A stretch of 64,000 bases of DNA from NCBI GenBank assembly GCA_900757795.1, contig CAAEPE010000044.1, positions 23,771 through 87,770 on the forward strand, read 5' to 3'. Origin of the DNA: an uncultured Phascolarctobacterium sp. (GTDB taxonomy: Bacteria; Bacillota; Negativicutes; Acidaminococcales; Acidaminococcaceae). The translations under genes were made by a program, and so were the position numbers. Below are positions 9,053-16,883 of the stretch, piece by piece; position 1 is the first letter of the stretch, and each line of letters opens with the position of its first letter. A model generated the notes under the pieces. That model worked only from the letters and a program-made list of their open reading frames with translations. It did no database searches and was not told the DNA's origin.

Positions 9053-9583
9053 ATGAAGGACGGCGGCTTGATTCATATTTACTGCGGCGATGGCAAAGGC
9101 AAAACAACAGCTGCTATCGGCTTGGCAGTACGCTGCAGCGGTCATGGCAATCATGTGCTTTTAGTGCAGTTTTTAAAAAGCAGACCGACAGGTGAATTAA
9201 CCAGCTTGGCTTTACTGCCTAATATCGAAATTATGCGCGGTAAAGAAACTAAAAAATTCACTTTTCAAATGAATGCGGAAGAAAAGGCGCAGGTAAAAAG
9301 CGAGCATTTGGCTCTGTTTGATAAAGTTAAACAAAAATGCTTCAATGAGCAAATTGATTTACTTATCTTAGATGAAGTTATCGGCGCCTGCAATACTGGT
9401 GTTTTTGATAAAGATATTTTAGTTGATTTCCTCAAGGCAAAGCCTGCCGAGTTAGAGGTTGTGCTGACAGGACGCAATCCTGCCGCAGAATTGGTCGAGT
9501 TGGCTGATTATGTTTCTGAAATCTGTAAGCGCAAGCATCCTTACGAAAAGGGTATTGCTGCCCGTACAGGTATTGAACGATAA
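9053..9583 (+). CDS. cobA: Cob(I)yrinate a,c-diamide adenosyltransferase (CobA/CobO type), copy 1
   Basis: Transfers the 5'-deoxyadenosyl group of ATP to Co(I) corrinoids. The P-loop IYCGDGKGKTTAAIGLA at residues 8-24 and the Walker-B-like LLILDEVIGA around residue 105 are the CobA/BtuR family marks, as is the C-terminal KHPYEKGIAARTGIE. The start codon directly follows the cbiP stop codon, so translation is probably coupled. A second, distinct copy lies at 45382-45891 beside a DUF512 gene. Copy 1 presumably serves de novo synthesis. Confidence 0.93.
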   Translation: MKDGGLIHIYCGDGKGKTTAAIGLAVRCSGHGNHVLLVQFLKSRPTGELTSLALLPNIEIMRGKETKKFTFQMNAEEKAQVKSEHLALFDKVKQKCFNEQIDLLILDEVIGACNTGVFDKDILVDFLKAKPAELEVVLTGRNPAAELVELADYVSEICKRKHPYEKGIAARTGIER

Positions 9584-9630
9584 ACATAATTTCTATTGCC
9601 TAAAGTGGAATATGAAAGGTAGTGTAAAAA

Positions 9631-10260
9631 ATGCAATTACAAAATGTATTGCCTGCTGATATTGAAAAACGCAGTATGGAAATTATCGGCGAGGAATTAG
9701 GTCAAATTAAAATTGATCCCGAAAAAATTGATATTGTTAAACGTGTTATTCATACTTCTGCTGATTTTGATTATGCCCGCAATTTGCTGTTCAGTGAGGG
9801 TGTAGTAGAGAAGGCTTTGACTGCTCTGCAAAAGGGTGCCACCATTGTTACGGATACTAACATGGCCTGCACCGGTATCAATAAAATGGGACTGGGCAAG
9901 CTGGGCTGCAAGGCTGTATGCTTTATGGCGGATGCCGATGTGGCTGCCCGCGCTAAGGAAGCCGGTTCCACTAGAGCTGCTGCCTGCATGGAAAAGGCCT
10001 GCAATATTGAAGGTCCTGTAATTATCGCTGTTGGTAATGCACCTACCGCTTTGGTACGTTTGGATGAGCTGGTAAAAGAAGGCAAAATTAAGCCTGAACT
10101 GGTAATTGGCGTACCTGTTGGCTTTGTCAATGTAGTGGAATCTAAAGAGATTATTATGCAAACAGGCATTCCTTACATTGTTGCAAGAGGACGTAAGGGC
10201 GGCAGTAATGTAGCGGCAGCTATTTGCAACGCCTTGATTTATAAGCTGACTAGAAAATAA
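9631..10260 (+). CDS. cbiC: Precorrin-8X / cobalt-precorrin-8 methylmutase CbiC
   Basis: Moves the methyl group from C11 to C12 to give (hydrogeno)cobyrinate. The N-terminus IEKRSMEIIGEEL, the TDTNMACTGIN segment, the VGNAPTALVRLDEL segment and VGVPVGFVNVVESKE are all hallmark CbiC stretches. It is 209 aa, the usual length. It is the last gene of the operon: a hairpin terminator follows at 10291-10325 and a new promoter begins straight after it. Confidence 0.95.
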   Translation: MQLQNVLPADIEKRSMEIIGEELGQIKIDPEKIDIVKRVIHTSADFDYARNLLFSEGVVEKALTALQKGATIVTDTNMACTGINKMGLGKLGCKAVCFMADADVAARAKEAGSTRAAACMEKACNIEGPVIIAVGNAPTALVRLDELVKEGKIKPELVIGVPVGFVNVVESKEIIMQTGIPYIVARGRKGGSNVAAAICNALIYKLTRK

Positions 10261-10290
10261 GCAATTATGCATTTGTCATGAAAAGGTTAG

Positions 10291-10325
10291 AATCCCGCTG
10301 GCGCTTAGGTGTTGGCGGGATTTTC
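10291..10325 (+). terminator. Rho-independent terminator of the cobalamin operon
   Basis: AATCCCGC at 10291-10298 pairs with GCGGGATT at 10315-10322, followed by a short T-rich run. It lies 30 bases after the cbiC stop and separates the operon from alaS. Confidence 0.8.
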
Positions 10326-10328
10326 GTA

Positions 10329-10357
10329 TTGACTTTAGCGAATAAAAATTATATAAT
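10329..10357 (+). promoter_or_regulatory. Promoter of alaS
   Basis: TTGACT (10329-10334) and TATAAT (10352-10357) separated by 17 bases, a near-perfect vegetative sigma factor promoter. It sits 84 bases before the alaS start. I see no T-box specifier or antiterminator in the short leader. Confidence 0.8.
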
Positions 10358-10440
10358 TTTTTATATGCCTACTATATTTTCCCGTTGGCAAGCTTTCATA
10401 GTAAGGCCGACGAATTTAATGAAGGAGCGAAGAAAGAAAT

Positions 10441-13059
10441 ATGAAATATATGACTGGTAATGAAATCCGCGAAAGATTTTTACAGTTTTTCCAAGATAGA
10501 GGCCATTTAATGCTGCCTAGTGCATCCTTGATTCCGCAGGATGACCCCACTTTGCTTATTATCGGTGCAGGTATGGCGCCTTTTAAGCCGTTTTTTACCG
10601 GCAAAATGAAACCGCCATCTCCGCGTATCACCACCTGCCAAAAATGCGTGCGTACCGGAGATATTGAAAATGTCGGCCATACTGCCCGCCACCATACCTA
10701 TTTTGAAATGTTGGGTAACTTCTCTTTTGGCGATTATTTCAAAAAAGAGATTATTCCCTGGAGCTGGGAGTTTTTAACAAAAGAATTGGAACTGCCTGCC
10801 GATAAACTGTGGATTACTATTCATACAGAAGACGACGAAGCTTTTGAATTGTGGAAATCCGTTGGCGTGCCGGAAGAACGCATTGTGCGTTTAGAGGACA
10901 ACTGGTGGGAGATTGGCAGCGGTCCCTGCGGCCCTGACTCCGAAATCCATATTGACCTCGGTCCGGAGCGCGGCTGCGGCAAACCTACCTGCGGCCCCGG
11001 CTGTGACTGCGACCGTTTCTTAGAGCTGTGGAATTTGGTATTCACTCAATATAACCAAATGCCGGACGGCACCTATCCGCCGTTAAAGAGCAAAAATATT
11101 GATACTGGTGCAGGTTTGGAGCGTTTGGCCAGTGTAATCCAAGGCAAACCCTCTAATTTTGAAACCGATTTGATGTTCCCGATTATTGAATATGCCTGCA
11201 AAGTTGCCGGTGTGGAATATGGCAAAGACAAAGATACGGACGTTTCTTTGAAAGTAATTGCCGACCATGCCCGCAGCATGACCTTTATGATTGGCGATGG
11301 TATTCTGCCCTCCAACGAAGGCCGCGGCTATGTTTTGCGCCGTATTCTGCGCCGTGCAGTGCGTCATGGCAGATTGATTGGCATCAGTGAAAAATTCCTG
11401 GCTGGCGCTGTGGATGTTGTAATCGGTATGTTTGGTCATGTTTATACCAATTTGGCAGAAAAACGCGATTACATTCAAAAGGTAATCGACATGGAAGAAA
11501 CCAGCTTCCTGCGTACCTTGAAACAGGGCAGCGAGCTGCTGAATGAGGAAATTGCCAAGCTGAAAGCAGCAGGCAAAACCGAATTAGACGGCGCTACCGC
11601 TTTCAAACTGAACGATACCTTTGGCTTCCCGTGGGAATTGACTGCGGAAATTTTGGAAGAACAAGGTCTGACCATGGATAAGGCAGGCTTTGATGCTGCT
11701 TTAGAGGTTCAGCGTCAAATGGCGCGTGATGCCCGCAATGATAAAGAAGGTCGTCCCGTAGTTTACAATACTGCCGGTATTGACGTTGCTGCTTTGAAGG
11801 TTGATGAAGCCGCTACAAAAGCTGCGATTGTAAAAATGTATCCTGCTCACGACGCTCAGCCTATTGAAACTGCTGCTGACGGCAGTGAAGTAGCTGTAAT
11901 TTGTGACGTGACCGCTTTCCATGCAGAGGGCGGCGGCCAGTTAGGCGATATTGGTACCATTACTGCTCCTACCGGCGTTATCAATGTAACTTCTACCAAA
12001 AAGCTGCCTGACGGCGCTGTTATTATGCTGGGCGAAGTAACTGAGGGCGTTGTTAATGTAGGCGACGCAGTTACTTTAACCGTGGATAAGGCTCGCAAGC
12101 TGGATATTGCCCGCAACCATACGGCAACTCACTTGCTGCATGCTGCTTTGAAGCAGGTTTTGGGCAGTCATGTTAACCAAGCAGGCAGCTATGTTGGTCC
12201 TGATAGACTGCGTTTTGACTTCTCCCATTTCTCTCAAGTAACCGAAGCCGAGCTGAAAGAGGTTGAAGATATTGTTAATGAACAGATTCTCGCCAGCAAG
12301 GCTGTAGAAATTGAAGAGCTGCCCATTGAAGAAGCTAAGAAAAAAGGCGCAATGGCTCTCTTTGGTGAAAAATACGGTAAAATTGTTCGCGTAGTAACTG
12401 TTCCTGATTTTTCCATGGAATTCTGTGGCGGTTCTCATGTAGAAAATACTGCGCAAATCGGCATGTTCAAAATTGTCAGCGAAGGCTCCAGCGGTGCAGG
12501 TGTGCGCCGTATTGAGGCTGTTACCGGTCACGGTGCTGTGGCACATGTTAACGACATGGAAAGTATGATTAAAGCTTTGGCAGCAGATTTGAAATGCCGG
12601 TGCTGTGATGTTCCCACCCGTTTGGAAGCACTGCACTGCGAAATGAAAGCAGTACAGAAGAAGGCCGAGGATTTAGCAGCAGAAATTGCTAAGGCTCAGG
12701 TTTCCGGCGTGGCAGATCAAGTAAAAGAAATCAAAGGCGTGCCTGTTCTGGTGCAAAAGGTTCAGGCTGACAGTGTTGACGCTCTGCGTAATCTTGGCGA
12801 CCAAATGCGCGACAAGATTGGCGGCGTAGTAGTGCTGGCGGCAGTTATGGGCGAGAAGGTAAGCATTCTTACTATGGCTACTAAGGATGCAGTAGCAAAA
12901 GGTGCTCACTCTGGAAATATTGTTAAAGCAGTTGCTAAACTATGCGGCGGCGGCGGCGGCGGACGTCCTGATATGGCGCAGGCCGGTGCAAAGGACGTAT
13001 CCAAGGTGGATGCTGCTTTGGCAGAAGCTCCCGCTATTATTGAAGGTATGCTGAAATAA
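10441..13059 (+). CDS. alaS: Alanyl-tRNA synthetase
   Basis: Charges tRNA-Ala. The class II catalytic core is at the N-terminus (FLQFFQDRGH, TCQKCVRTGDIENVG, FEMLGNFSFGDYFK). The editing domain shows the zinc-binding residues in ARNHTATHLLH (about residue 560) and CGGSHVENTAQIG (about residue 661). The C-terminal oligomerisation domain contains the glycine-rich GGGGGGRPDMAQAG. Full length at 872 aa. AGGAG at 10423-10427 precedes the ATG at 10441 by 13 bases; an in-frame ATG at 10450 (MTGNEIRERF) is a possible alternative. It is monocistronic, with its own promoter and terminator. Confidence 0.97.
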   Translation: MKYMTGNEIRERFLQFFQDRGHLMLPSASLIPQDDPTLLIIGAGMAPFKPFFTGKMKPPSPRITTCQKCVRTGDIENVGHTARHHTYFEMLGNFSFGDYFKKEIIPWSWEFLTKELELPADKLWITIHTEDDEAFELWKSVGVPEERIVRLEDNWWEIGSGPCGPDSEIHIDLGPERGCGKPTCGPGCDCDRFLELWNLVFTQYNQMPDGTYPPLKSKNIDTGAGLERLASVIQGKPSNFETDLMFPIIEYACKVAGVEYGKDKDTDVSLKVIADHARSMTFMIGDGILPSNEGRGYVLRRILRRAVRHGRLIGISEKFLAGAVDVVIGMFGHVYTNLAEKRDYIQKVIDMEETSFLRTLKQGSELLNEEIAKLKAAGKTELDGATAFKLNDTFGFPWELTAEILEEQGLTMDKAGFDAALEVQRQMARDARNDKEGRPVVYNTAGIDVAALKVDEAATKAAIVKMYPAHDAQPIETAADGSEVAVICDVTAFHAEGGGQLGDIGTITAPTGVINVTSTKKLPDGAVIMLGEVTEGVVNVGDAVTLTVDKARKLDIARNHTATHLLHAALKQVLGSHVNQAGSYVGPDRLRFDFSHFSQVTEAELKEVEDIVNEQILASKAVEIEELPIEEAKKKGAMALFGEKYGKIVRVVTVPDFSMEFCGGSHVENTAQIGMFKIVSEGSSGAGVRRIEAVTGHGAVAHVNDMESMIKALAADLKCRCCDVPTRLEALHCEMKAVQKKAEDLAAEIAKAQVSGVADQVKEIKGVPVLVQKVQADSVDALRNLGDQMRDKIGGVVVLAAVMGEKVSILTMATKDAVAKGAHSGNIVKAVAKLCGGGGGGRPDMAQAGAKDVSKVDAALAEAPAIIEGMLK

Positions 13060-13076
13060 TTTAATAAAAAGCTTCA

Positions 13077-13109
13077 AACCTCACCTGTGTTGCAGCAGGT
13101 GAGGTTTTT
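13077..13109 (+). terminator. Terminator of alaS
   Basis: An 11-bp perfect stem, AACCTCACCTG (13077-13087) with CAGGTGAGGTT (13096-13106), is followed by a T run. It lies 17 bases after the alaS stop. Confidence 0.9.
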
Positions 13110-13203
13110 GTTATAGATAAAATTTTCTGCGGCTAAATAAAAAATGCTTCAAAGCTTATATACTTTTTGTTTACAATTCCGCCACTTATTGAGAAGCGAT
13201 TCA

Positions 13204-13212
13204 TGCTATAAT
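13204..13212 (+). promoter_or_regulatory. Extended -10 promoter of the 148-aa gene
   Basis: TGCTATAAT at 13204-13212 is a perfect extended -10 element. No good -35 lies at the expected spacing. It precedes the gene starting at 13270. Confidence 0.6.
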
Positions 13213-13269
13213 ATAAATATAAAAACAATACTTTTATCAAACAGCATCTTAGATAAGGAGTGAAGGCCC

Positions 13270-13716
13270 ATGAGTTATGCTTATGATAAGGTGTATTTGA
13301 ACAAGGCACGTATCGCCTTAGGCAGAATGTTAGATTTTGCAGTATATAATTTAAAGTACGAGCTCAGCGATTTTTTTGATATGTTTATTAAATCCGGTGT
13401 TGCTAAACGTTTTGCGAAAGGCGAAGTAAAGCTTTTAGTAGGCATGTCCGGTGAAGAGTTGGCCTATGAGGTTTTAGAAAAATTAGGCATTAACATGCTG
13501 CGTATTAAACCCAATTATGTAAGCACCAGCAGCGAAGAATACTGGACCGGCTGGGCGGTGGCCTTTTATCAATGGCAGAACGACCTCAGCTTTGCGGATA
13601 TTGTCAAGCATGTTCCTATTCAAAAAATTACCAAGCTTTTCAGCGCCTATCGCGAGGTGGATATCCGCCAGTTCTGCGATAAAATGGACAGCATGTACCA
13701 ATTAAGCGGCGCATAA
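13270..13716 (+). CDS. Conserved-looking hypothetical protein, 148 aa
   Basis: Function unknown. The protein has no signal peptide or clear membrane segment. The N-terminal half is helical (about residues 1-60), then GVAKRFAKGEVKLLVGMSGEELAYEVLEKLG, then SSEEYWTGWAVAFYQWQNDLSFADIV and a YREVDIRQFCDKM tail. The EYW-GW-YQW pattern reminds me of small Firmicutes proteins found beside DUF3791/DUF3990 genes, but I cannot confirm this and neither of those is present here. The ribosome site AAGGAG at 13254-13259 is well placed for the ATG. It is monocistronic with its own extended -10 promoter and a strong terminator. Confidence 0.8.
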   Translation: MSYAYDKVYLNKARIALGRMLDFAVYNLKYELSDFFDMFIKSGVAKRFAKGEVKLLVGMSGEELAYEVLEKLGINMLRIKPNYVSTSSEEYWTGWAVAFYQWQNDLSFADIVKHVPIQKITKLFSAYREVDIRQFCDKMDSMYQLSGA

Positions 13717-13751
13717 GCGAGAGGGTGAAGCTTGCTTTCCCCATAAAATAC

Positions 13752-13784
13752 AGCGCTCGGAGAAATTTTCTCCGAGCGCTTTTT
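13752..13784 (+). terminator. Terminator of the 148-aa gene
   Basis: A near-perfect 29-base palindrome at 13752-13780 (arms begin AGCGCTCGGAGAAA) is followed by TTTT. It ends the + strand gene and stands back to back with the fba terminator. Confidence 0.9.
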
Positions 13785-13790
13785 GCATAT

Positions 13791-13825
13791 AAAAAACAGC
13801 TGCCCTTTTGCAGAGCAGCTGTTAA
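13791..13825 (-). terminator. Terminator of fba
   Basis: On the - strand AACAGCTGC (13823-13815) pairs with GCAGCTGTT (13803-13795) and runs into T residues templated by the A tract at 13791-13796. It lies 15 bases past the fba stop. Confidence 0.85.
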
Positions 13826-13839
13826 TTTTTAGTTTTGTC

Positions 13840-14769
13840 TTACAATTTGTTGCTGCTGTTCAAAACGTCGTGGATTTTGTGAGCAACCATATCTTGAATT
13901 GCCTGACGGGCAGGTTTCAGATATTGACGCGGGTCGAAATCAGCAGGATGTTCGGTTAAGTATTTGCGGACGGAAGCGGTCATTGCCAAACGCAGGTCGG
14001 TGTCGATGTTAATTTTGCAAACGCCGAATTTGCCTGCGCGCAGCAGCATATCTTCCGGAACACCTTGAGCGCCGTCCAGTTTACCGCCGTATTTGTTGCA
14101 TTCTTCTACGAAAGAGGGGATAACGGTGGAAGCGCCGTGCAGAACCAGCGGGAAGCCCGGCAGCATGTTGGTGATTTTTTCCAAGCGGGCAAAATCAAGC
14201 TCCGGTTTGCCTTTGAATTTATAAGCGCCGTGGCTGGTGCCGATAGCGATAGCCAAAGAATCGCAGCCGGTGCGCTCTACAAACTCTACAGCCTGGTCGG
14301 GGTCAGTGTAGGTAGCGTCTTTAGCGGCGACCTTAACTGCGTCCTCTACGCCTGCAAGTTTACCTAATTCAGCCTCAACAACAACGCCGCGCTCGTGAGC
14401 ATATTCAACTACACGACGAGTCATTTCTATATTTTCTTCAAAGGGATGCTTGCTGCCGTCAATCATAACGGATGTGAAACCGCCGTCAACGCAGGCTTTG
14501 CAGATTTCAAAGTCTTCGCCATGGTCAAGATGTAGGCAGATAGGCAGACCGGTGTCTTCTACGGCAGCTTCAACTAATTTCATCAGATAAATGTGGCTTG
14601 CGTATTTACGCGCGCCGGCACTGACTTGCAAAATCAACGGAGATTGTTCAGCTTTGGCAGCCGCCACGATACCTTGGATAATCTCCATATTGTTTACGTT
14701 GAAAGCACCAACTGCATAGTGACCTTCATAAGCTTTTTTAAACATTTCAGTAGATGTTACTAAAGGCAT
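13840..14769 (-). CDS. fba: Class II fructose-1,6-bisphosphate aldolase
   Basis: Zinc-dependent aldolase of glycolysis and gluconeogenesis, cleaving or forming fructose 1,6-bisphosphate. The metal and substrate signatures are clear: AVGAFNVNNME near the N-terminus, CLHLDHGEDFE with the catalytic Asp and zinc His (about residues 78-88), VEAELGKLAG, IGTSHGAYKF and LHGAST. Length of 309 aa fits the shorter class IIB group. The leader shows AAGGAGG-like sequence just upstream of the ATG (complement of cctcctt at 14776-14782). It is followed by its own terminator, so it appears monocistronic. Confidence 0.95.
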   Translation of the reverse strand: MPLVTSTEMFKKAYEGHYAVGAFNVNNMEIIQGIVAAAKAEQSPLILQVSAGARKYASHIYLMKLVEAAVEDTGLPICLHLDHGEDFEICKACVDGGFTSVMIDGSKHPFEENIEMTRRVVEYAHERGVVVEAELGKLAGVEDAVKVAAKDATYTDPDQAVEFVERTGCDSLAIAIGTSHGAYKFKGKPELDFARLEKITNMLPGFPLVLHGASTVIPSFVEECNKYGGKLDGAQGVPEDMLLRAGKFGVCKINIDTDLRLAMTASVRKYLTEHPADFDPRQYLKPARQAIQDMVAHKIHDVLNSSNKL

Positions 14770-14856
14770 TAAAATTCCTCCTTAATTATCAGCCAGGGCG
14801 CAGCTCGGCTGAGTTATGCTATTTCTATACCATAATTATAGCACACTGTTTGCTTT

Positions 14857-15525
14857 TTAGTATAGTATTTTTCGCAAATCATTAGGTAAATCGCGAGTAA
14901 TTTCCAAAGGTGTATCACCGACGGGATGAGTAAAGGCTAAACGATAAGCATGCAGCGCATGACGGGTTTGCGGTCCGGGAGTGCCGTAAAGATTATCATT
15001 AACCAGCGGATGACCAATATAAGCCATATGCACGCGTATTTGATGGGTTCGTCCGGTAAAAAGACGCAGACGCAGCAGCGTATTGCCTTTGTAATACCCC
15101 AAAACAGAGTAGGCTGTCTGCGCGCTTTTGCCGCGTTCAAAATTTACGCAGCGTTCGATAATGCTGCCTTCCTTGCGGGCGATAGGCGCATCAATTAGAC
15201 CGGCGGTTTGCTGTATGTAACCTTGAGCAATTGCCAGATATTCTTTGACTACTTGCTGCCGGCTAAGCCAAAATTGAATAATTGGCTCTTTAGCGAAAAT
15301 TACTAAACCTGATGTATTGCGGTCAAGACGCGAGACAGGATGGATATCGGCATGAATTCGCTTGGCTGCGTAATAGCTTTTTACATAATCATACAAGGTA
15401 CAGCCGCTTTCGTTAACCGTAGGGTGTACTAGCATACCGGCAGGCTTATCAATCACTAGCAGATAATCGTCCTCAAAAGCAATAATGCCCGGTGTTAGGT
15501 AGGTAGAACAATGTTGCGCAGACAT
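14857..15525 (-). CDS. RluA-family pseudouridine synthase
   Basis: Converts uridine to pseudouridine in ribosomal or transfer RNA. The catalytic signature is HPVSRLDRNTSGLVIFAK, with the catalytic aspartate in RLD, at about residues 60-78; LRLRLFTGRTHQIRVHMAYIGHPLVNDNLYG is the classic RluA motif that follows. At 222 aa it lacks an N-terminal S4 domain and is a short RluA/RluD form, so the target site cannot be told. Its ATG overlaps the DUF896 stop codon by one base (TAATG), implying a coupled two-gene unit. Confidence 0.9.
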   Translation of the reverse strand: MSAQHCSTYLTPGIIAFEDDYLLVIDKPAGMLVHPTVNESGCTLYDYVKSYYAAKRIHADIHPVSRLDRNTSGLVIFAKEPIIQFWLSRQQVVKEYLAIAQGYIQQTAGLIDAPIARKEGSIIERCVNFERGKSAQTAYSVLGYYKGNTLLRLRLFTGRTHQIRVHMAYIGHPLVNDNLYGTPGPQTRHALHAYRLAFTHPVGDTPLEITRDLPNDLRKILY

Positions 15526-15716
15526 TAGTTAAGCGTAGTGGGCTTTTTGTCGACCACTTCAATATTATCTAATTGGCTTTTAAGTTGGCCGCGTATATTT
15601 TCTAAATACAGTTTATACAGCTCCTTTTGTTCTGTAAGCTCCTCGGCGGTTAAGCCTGTTGTTTTCTTTTTGTGTGCCAGCTCGTTAATACGGGCAATCA
15701 TTTTATTTATTTCCAT
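15525..15716 (-). CDS. DUF896 family protein (YnzC-like)
   Basis: A 63-aa basic helical protein: MEINKMIARINELAHKKKT, then GLTAEELTEQKELYKLYLENIR, the characteristic two-helix DUF896 layout. The molecular role is not established; members are small cytoplasmic proteins widespread in Bacillota. An in-frame GTG lies at 15725, but AAGGAGT (complement of 15724-15730) is seven bases from the ATG at 15716, so I start there. It is the first gene of a two-gene unit with the RluA-type enzyme. Confidence 0.88.
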   Translation of the reverse strand: MEINKMIARINELAHKKKTTGLTAEELTEQKELYKLYLENIRGQLKSQLDNIEVVDKKPTTLN

Positions 15717-15792
15717 GGATATCACTCCTTAACAAATGCTCATTTATATTATAGCAAAGTAGGGGAATGGGAGCAAGAAGCAGTCTATTTTA

Positions 15793-15821
15793 TTGACTGA
15801 ATATGCTATTTATGCTATTAT
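15793..15821 (+). promoter_or_regulatory. Promoter of the BtuFCD-type operon
   Basis: TTGACT (15793-15798) and TATTAT (15816-15821) with a 17-base spacer, plus TGC immediately upstream of the -10. The roughly 95-base leader that follows contains inverted repeats (see the separate entry). Confidence 0.75.
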
Positions 15822-15844
15822 GATAGAAGTGTTAATAAGAATTT

Positions 15845-15908
15845 TTACTAGAGTTGCTGAGAGTTTAATCGTAAACTAAATAGTAATTTATTTTGATTTG
15901 TTCAGCAA
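15845..15908 (+). promoter_or_regulatory. Structured leader upstream of the B12-type ABC importer
   Basis: Three possible stems are visible: AGTTTA (15862-15867) with TAAACT (15872-15877) around an ATCG loop; TTACTA (15845-15850) with TAGTAA (15881-15886); and TTGCTGA (15854-15860) with TCAGCAA (15902-15908). The last two cross, so they would be alternatives. I do not find the conserved B12-box of cobalamin riboswitches. Whether this is a regulatory RNA is inference. Confidence 0.35.
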
Positions 15909-15926
15909 TAATTTGAGGTGGAATAT

Positions 15927-16883
15927 ATGCAGTGGAAAAAGCTAGCCTGCATTTGTATGTGCGCTGCTGCGTTAGCGGCCGTTGGTTGCGGCGGTGGCAG
16001 CAAGGAGCAGGCCGTAAATACAAGTAATGCTTATTTAAATTTAAAGGATGCTGCCGGGAGACAGGTAGTTTTAGCGAAAAAGCCGGAACGCATTGTGAGC
16101 CTTAGTCCGTCTTATTTGGGGATGATTGACGCGGTAGGCGGCAAAATCGTAGGACGCGCTACATCTAAGGTCGGTGTTATTCCTGAATCTATGAAGTCTG
16201 TGCCTGAAATTGGTCTTGTTTTTAATATTAATATGGAAAGCTTGGTTGCTTTAAAGCCGGATTTGGTTTTGGCTGGACGTAATCAGCACGAAAAATTTGT
16301 TCCCTTGCTGGAATCAAATAAAATAAATGTTATTGAATTTGACGCTAAAACTTTTGACGAAGTAAAGCAGACGGTAAAAATTTTGGGAGATATTTACGGC
16401 GCGCCGGAAAAAGCCAAGGCTGAAAACGAGCTTTTAAATAAGCAGATAAGTGAAATAACTGCCAAGCTGCCCAAAGAAAAAAAGCGCATTGTGATTATGC
16501 ATGCTACTGCCAGCAGCGTTACCGTTGAAGGCTCCCGCAGTATTGCAGGCTGCGTCAGCGATATTTTGGGCTTTGAGAACGTGGCAGCCGCTGCATTAAA
16601 GGGAAAATCTGATAAAACCCCGTACAGTATGGAAAGCCTTGTAGGGCAAAATCCTGATTTAATTTTTATTACCTCCATGGGTAAGGCGGAAGAAATAGAA
16701 AATCGCCTGCGTATGGACTTTAAGAAAAATCCTGCTTGGAACAGTTTGACGGCTGTGCAGCAGGGTAAGGTTTATGTGCTGCCGGAAAAACTGTTTTTAC
16801 TTAATCCGGGCTTACGCTATCCGGAGGCTGTAAAATATATGGCTCAGCAGGTTTATCCAGAGGTTTTTAAGAATGGTAAATAA
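15927..16883 (+). CDS. ABC transporter substrate-binding lipoprotein, BtuF/FepB type
   Basis: A 318-aa binding protein for a metal chelate or corrinoid. The N-terminus has a lipoprotein signal ending ALAAVGC, where cysteine is the predicted lipidated residue. The body starts with LKDAAGRQVVLAKKPERIVSLSPSYLGMIDAVG, the typical class III periplasmic-binding fold shared by BtuF and siderophore or heme binders. The frame extends to a GTG at 15918, but GAGGTGG at 15915-15921 fits the ATG at 15927. It overlaps the permease gene by 11 bases. B12 as ligand is inferred from the nearby cbi operon; an iron chelate remains possible. Confidence 0.88.
   Translation: MQWKKLACICMCAAALAAVGCGGGSKEQAVNTSNAYLNLKDAAGRQVVLAKKPERIVSLSPSYLGMIDAVGGKIVGRATSKVGVIPESMKSVPEIGLVFNINMESLVALKPDLVLAGRNQHEKFVPLLESNKINVIEFDAKTFDEVKQTVKILGDIYGAPEKAKAENELLNKQISEITAKLPKEKKRIVIMHATASSVTVEGSRSIAGCVSDILGFENVAAAALKGKSDKTPYSMESLVGQNPDLIFITSMGKAEEIENRLRMDFKKNPAWNSLTAVQQGKVYVLPEKLFLLNPGLRYPEAVKYMAQQVYPEVFKNGK

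Noticed and set aside
10358..10440. T-box leader before alaS
   Set aside because: The leader is only about 80 bases and lacks the conserved T-box sequence and a terminator/antiterminator pair.
10278..10460. 60-codon + strand ORF between cbiC and alaS
   Set aside because: It spans the terminator hairpin of the cobalamin operon and the alaS promoter, and overlaps the alaS start; no ribosome site and no recognisable protein.
12076..12636. - strand ORF of 186 codons inside alaS
   Set aside because: Antisense shadow of a well-supported alaS; no ribosome site or domain.
15840..15926. Cobalamin or TPP riboswitch before the importer operon
   Set aside because: A CTGAGAG string is present as in TPP riboswitches, but the remaining conserved boxes of both TPP and cobalamin aptamers are missing.
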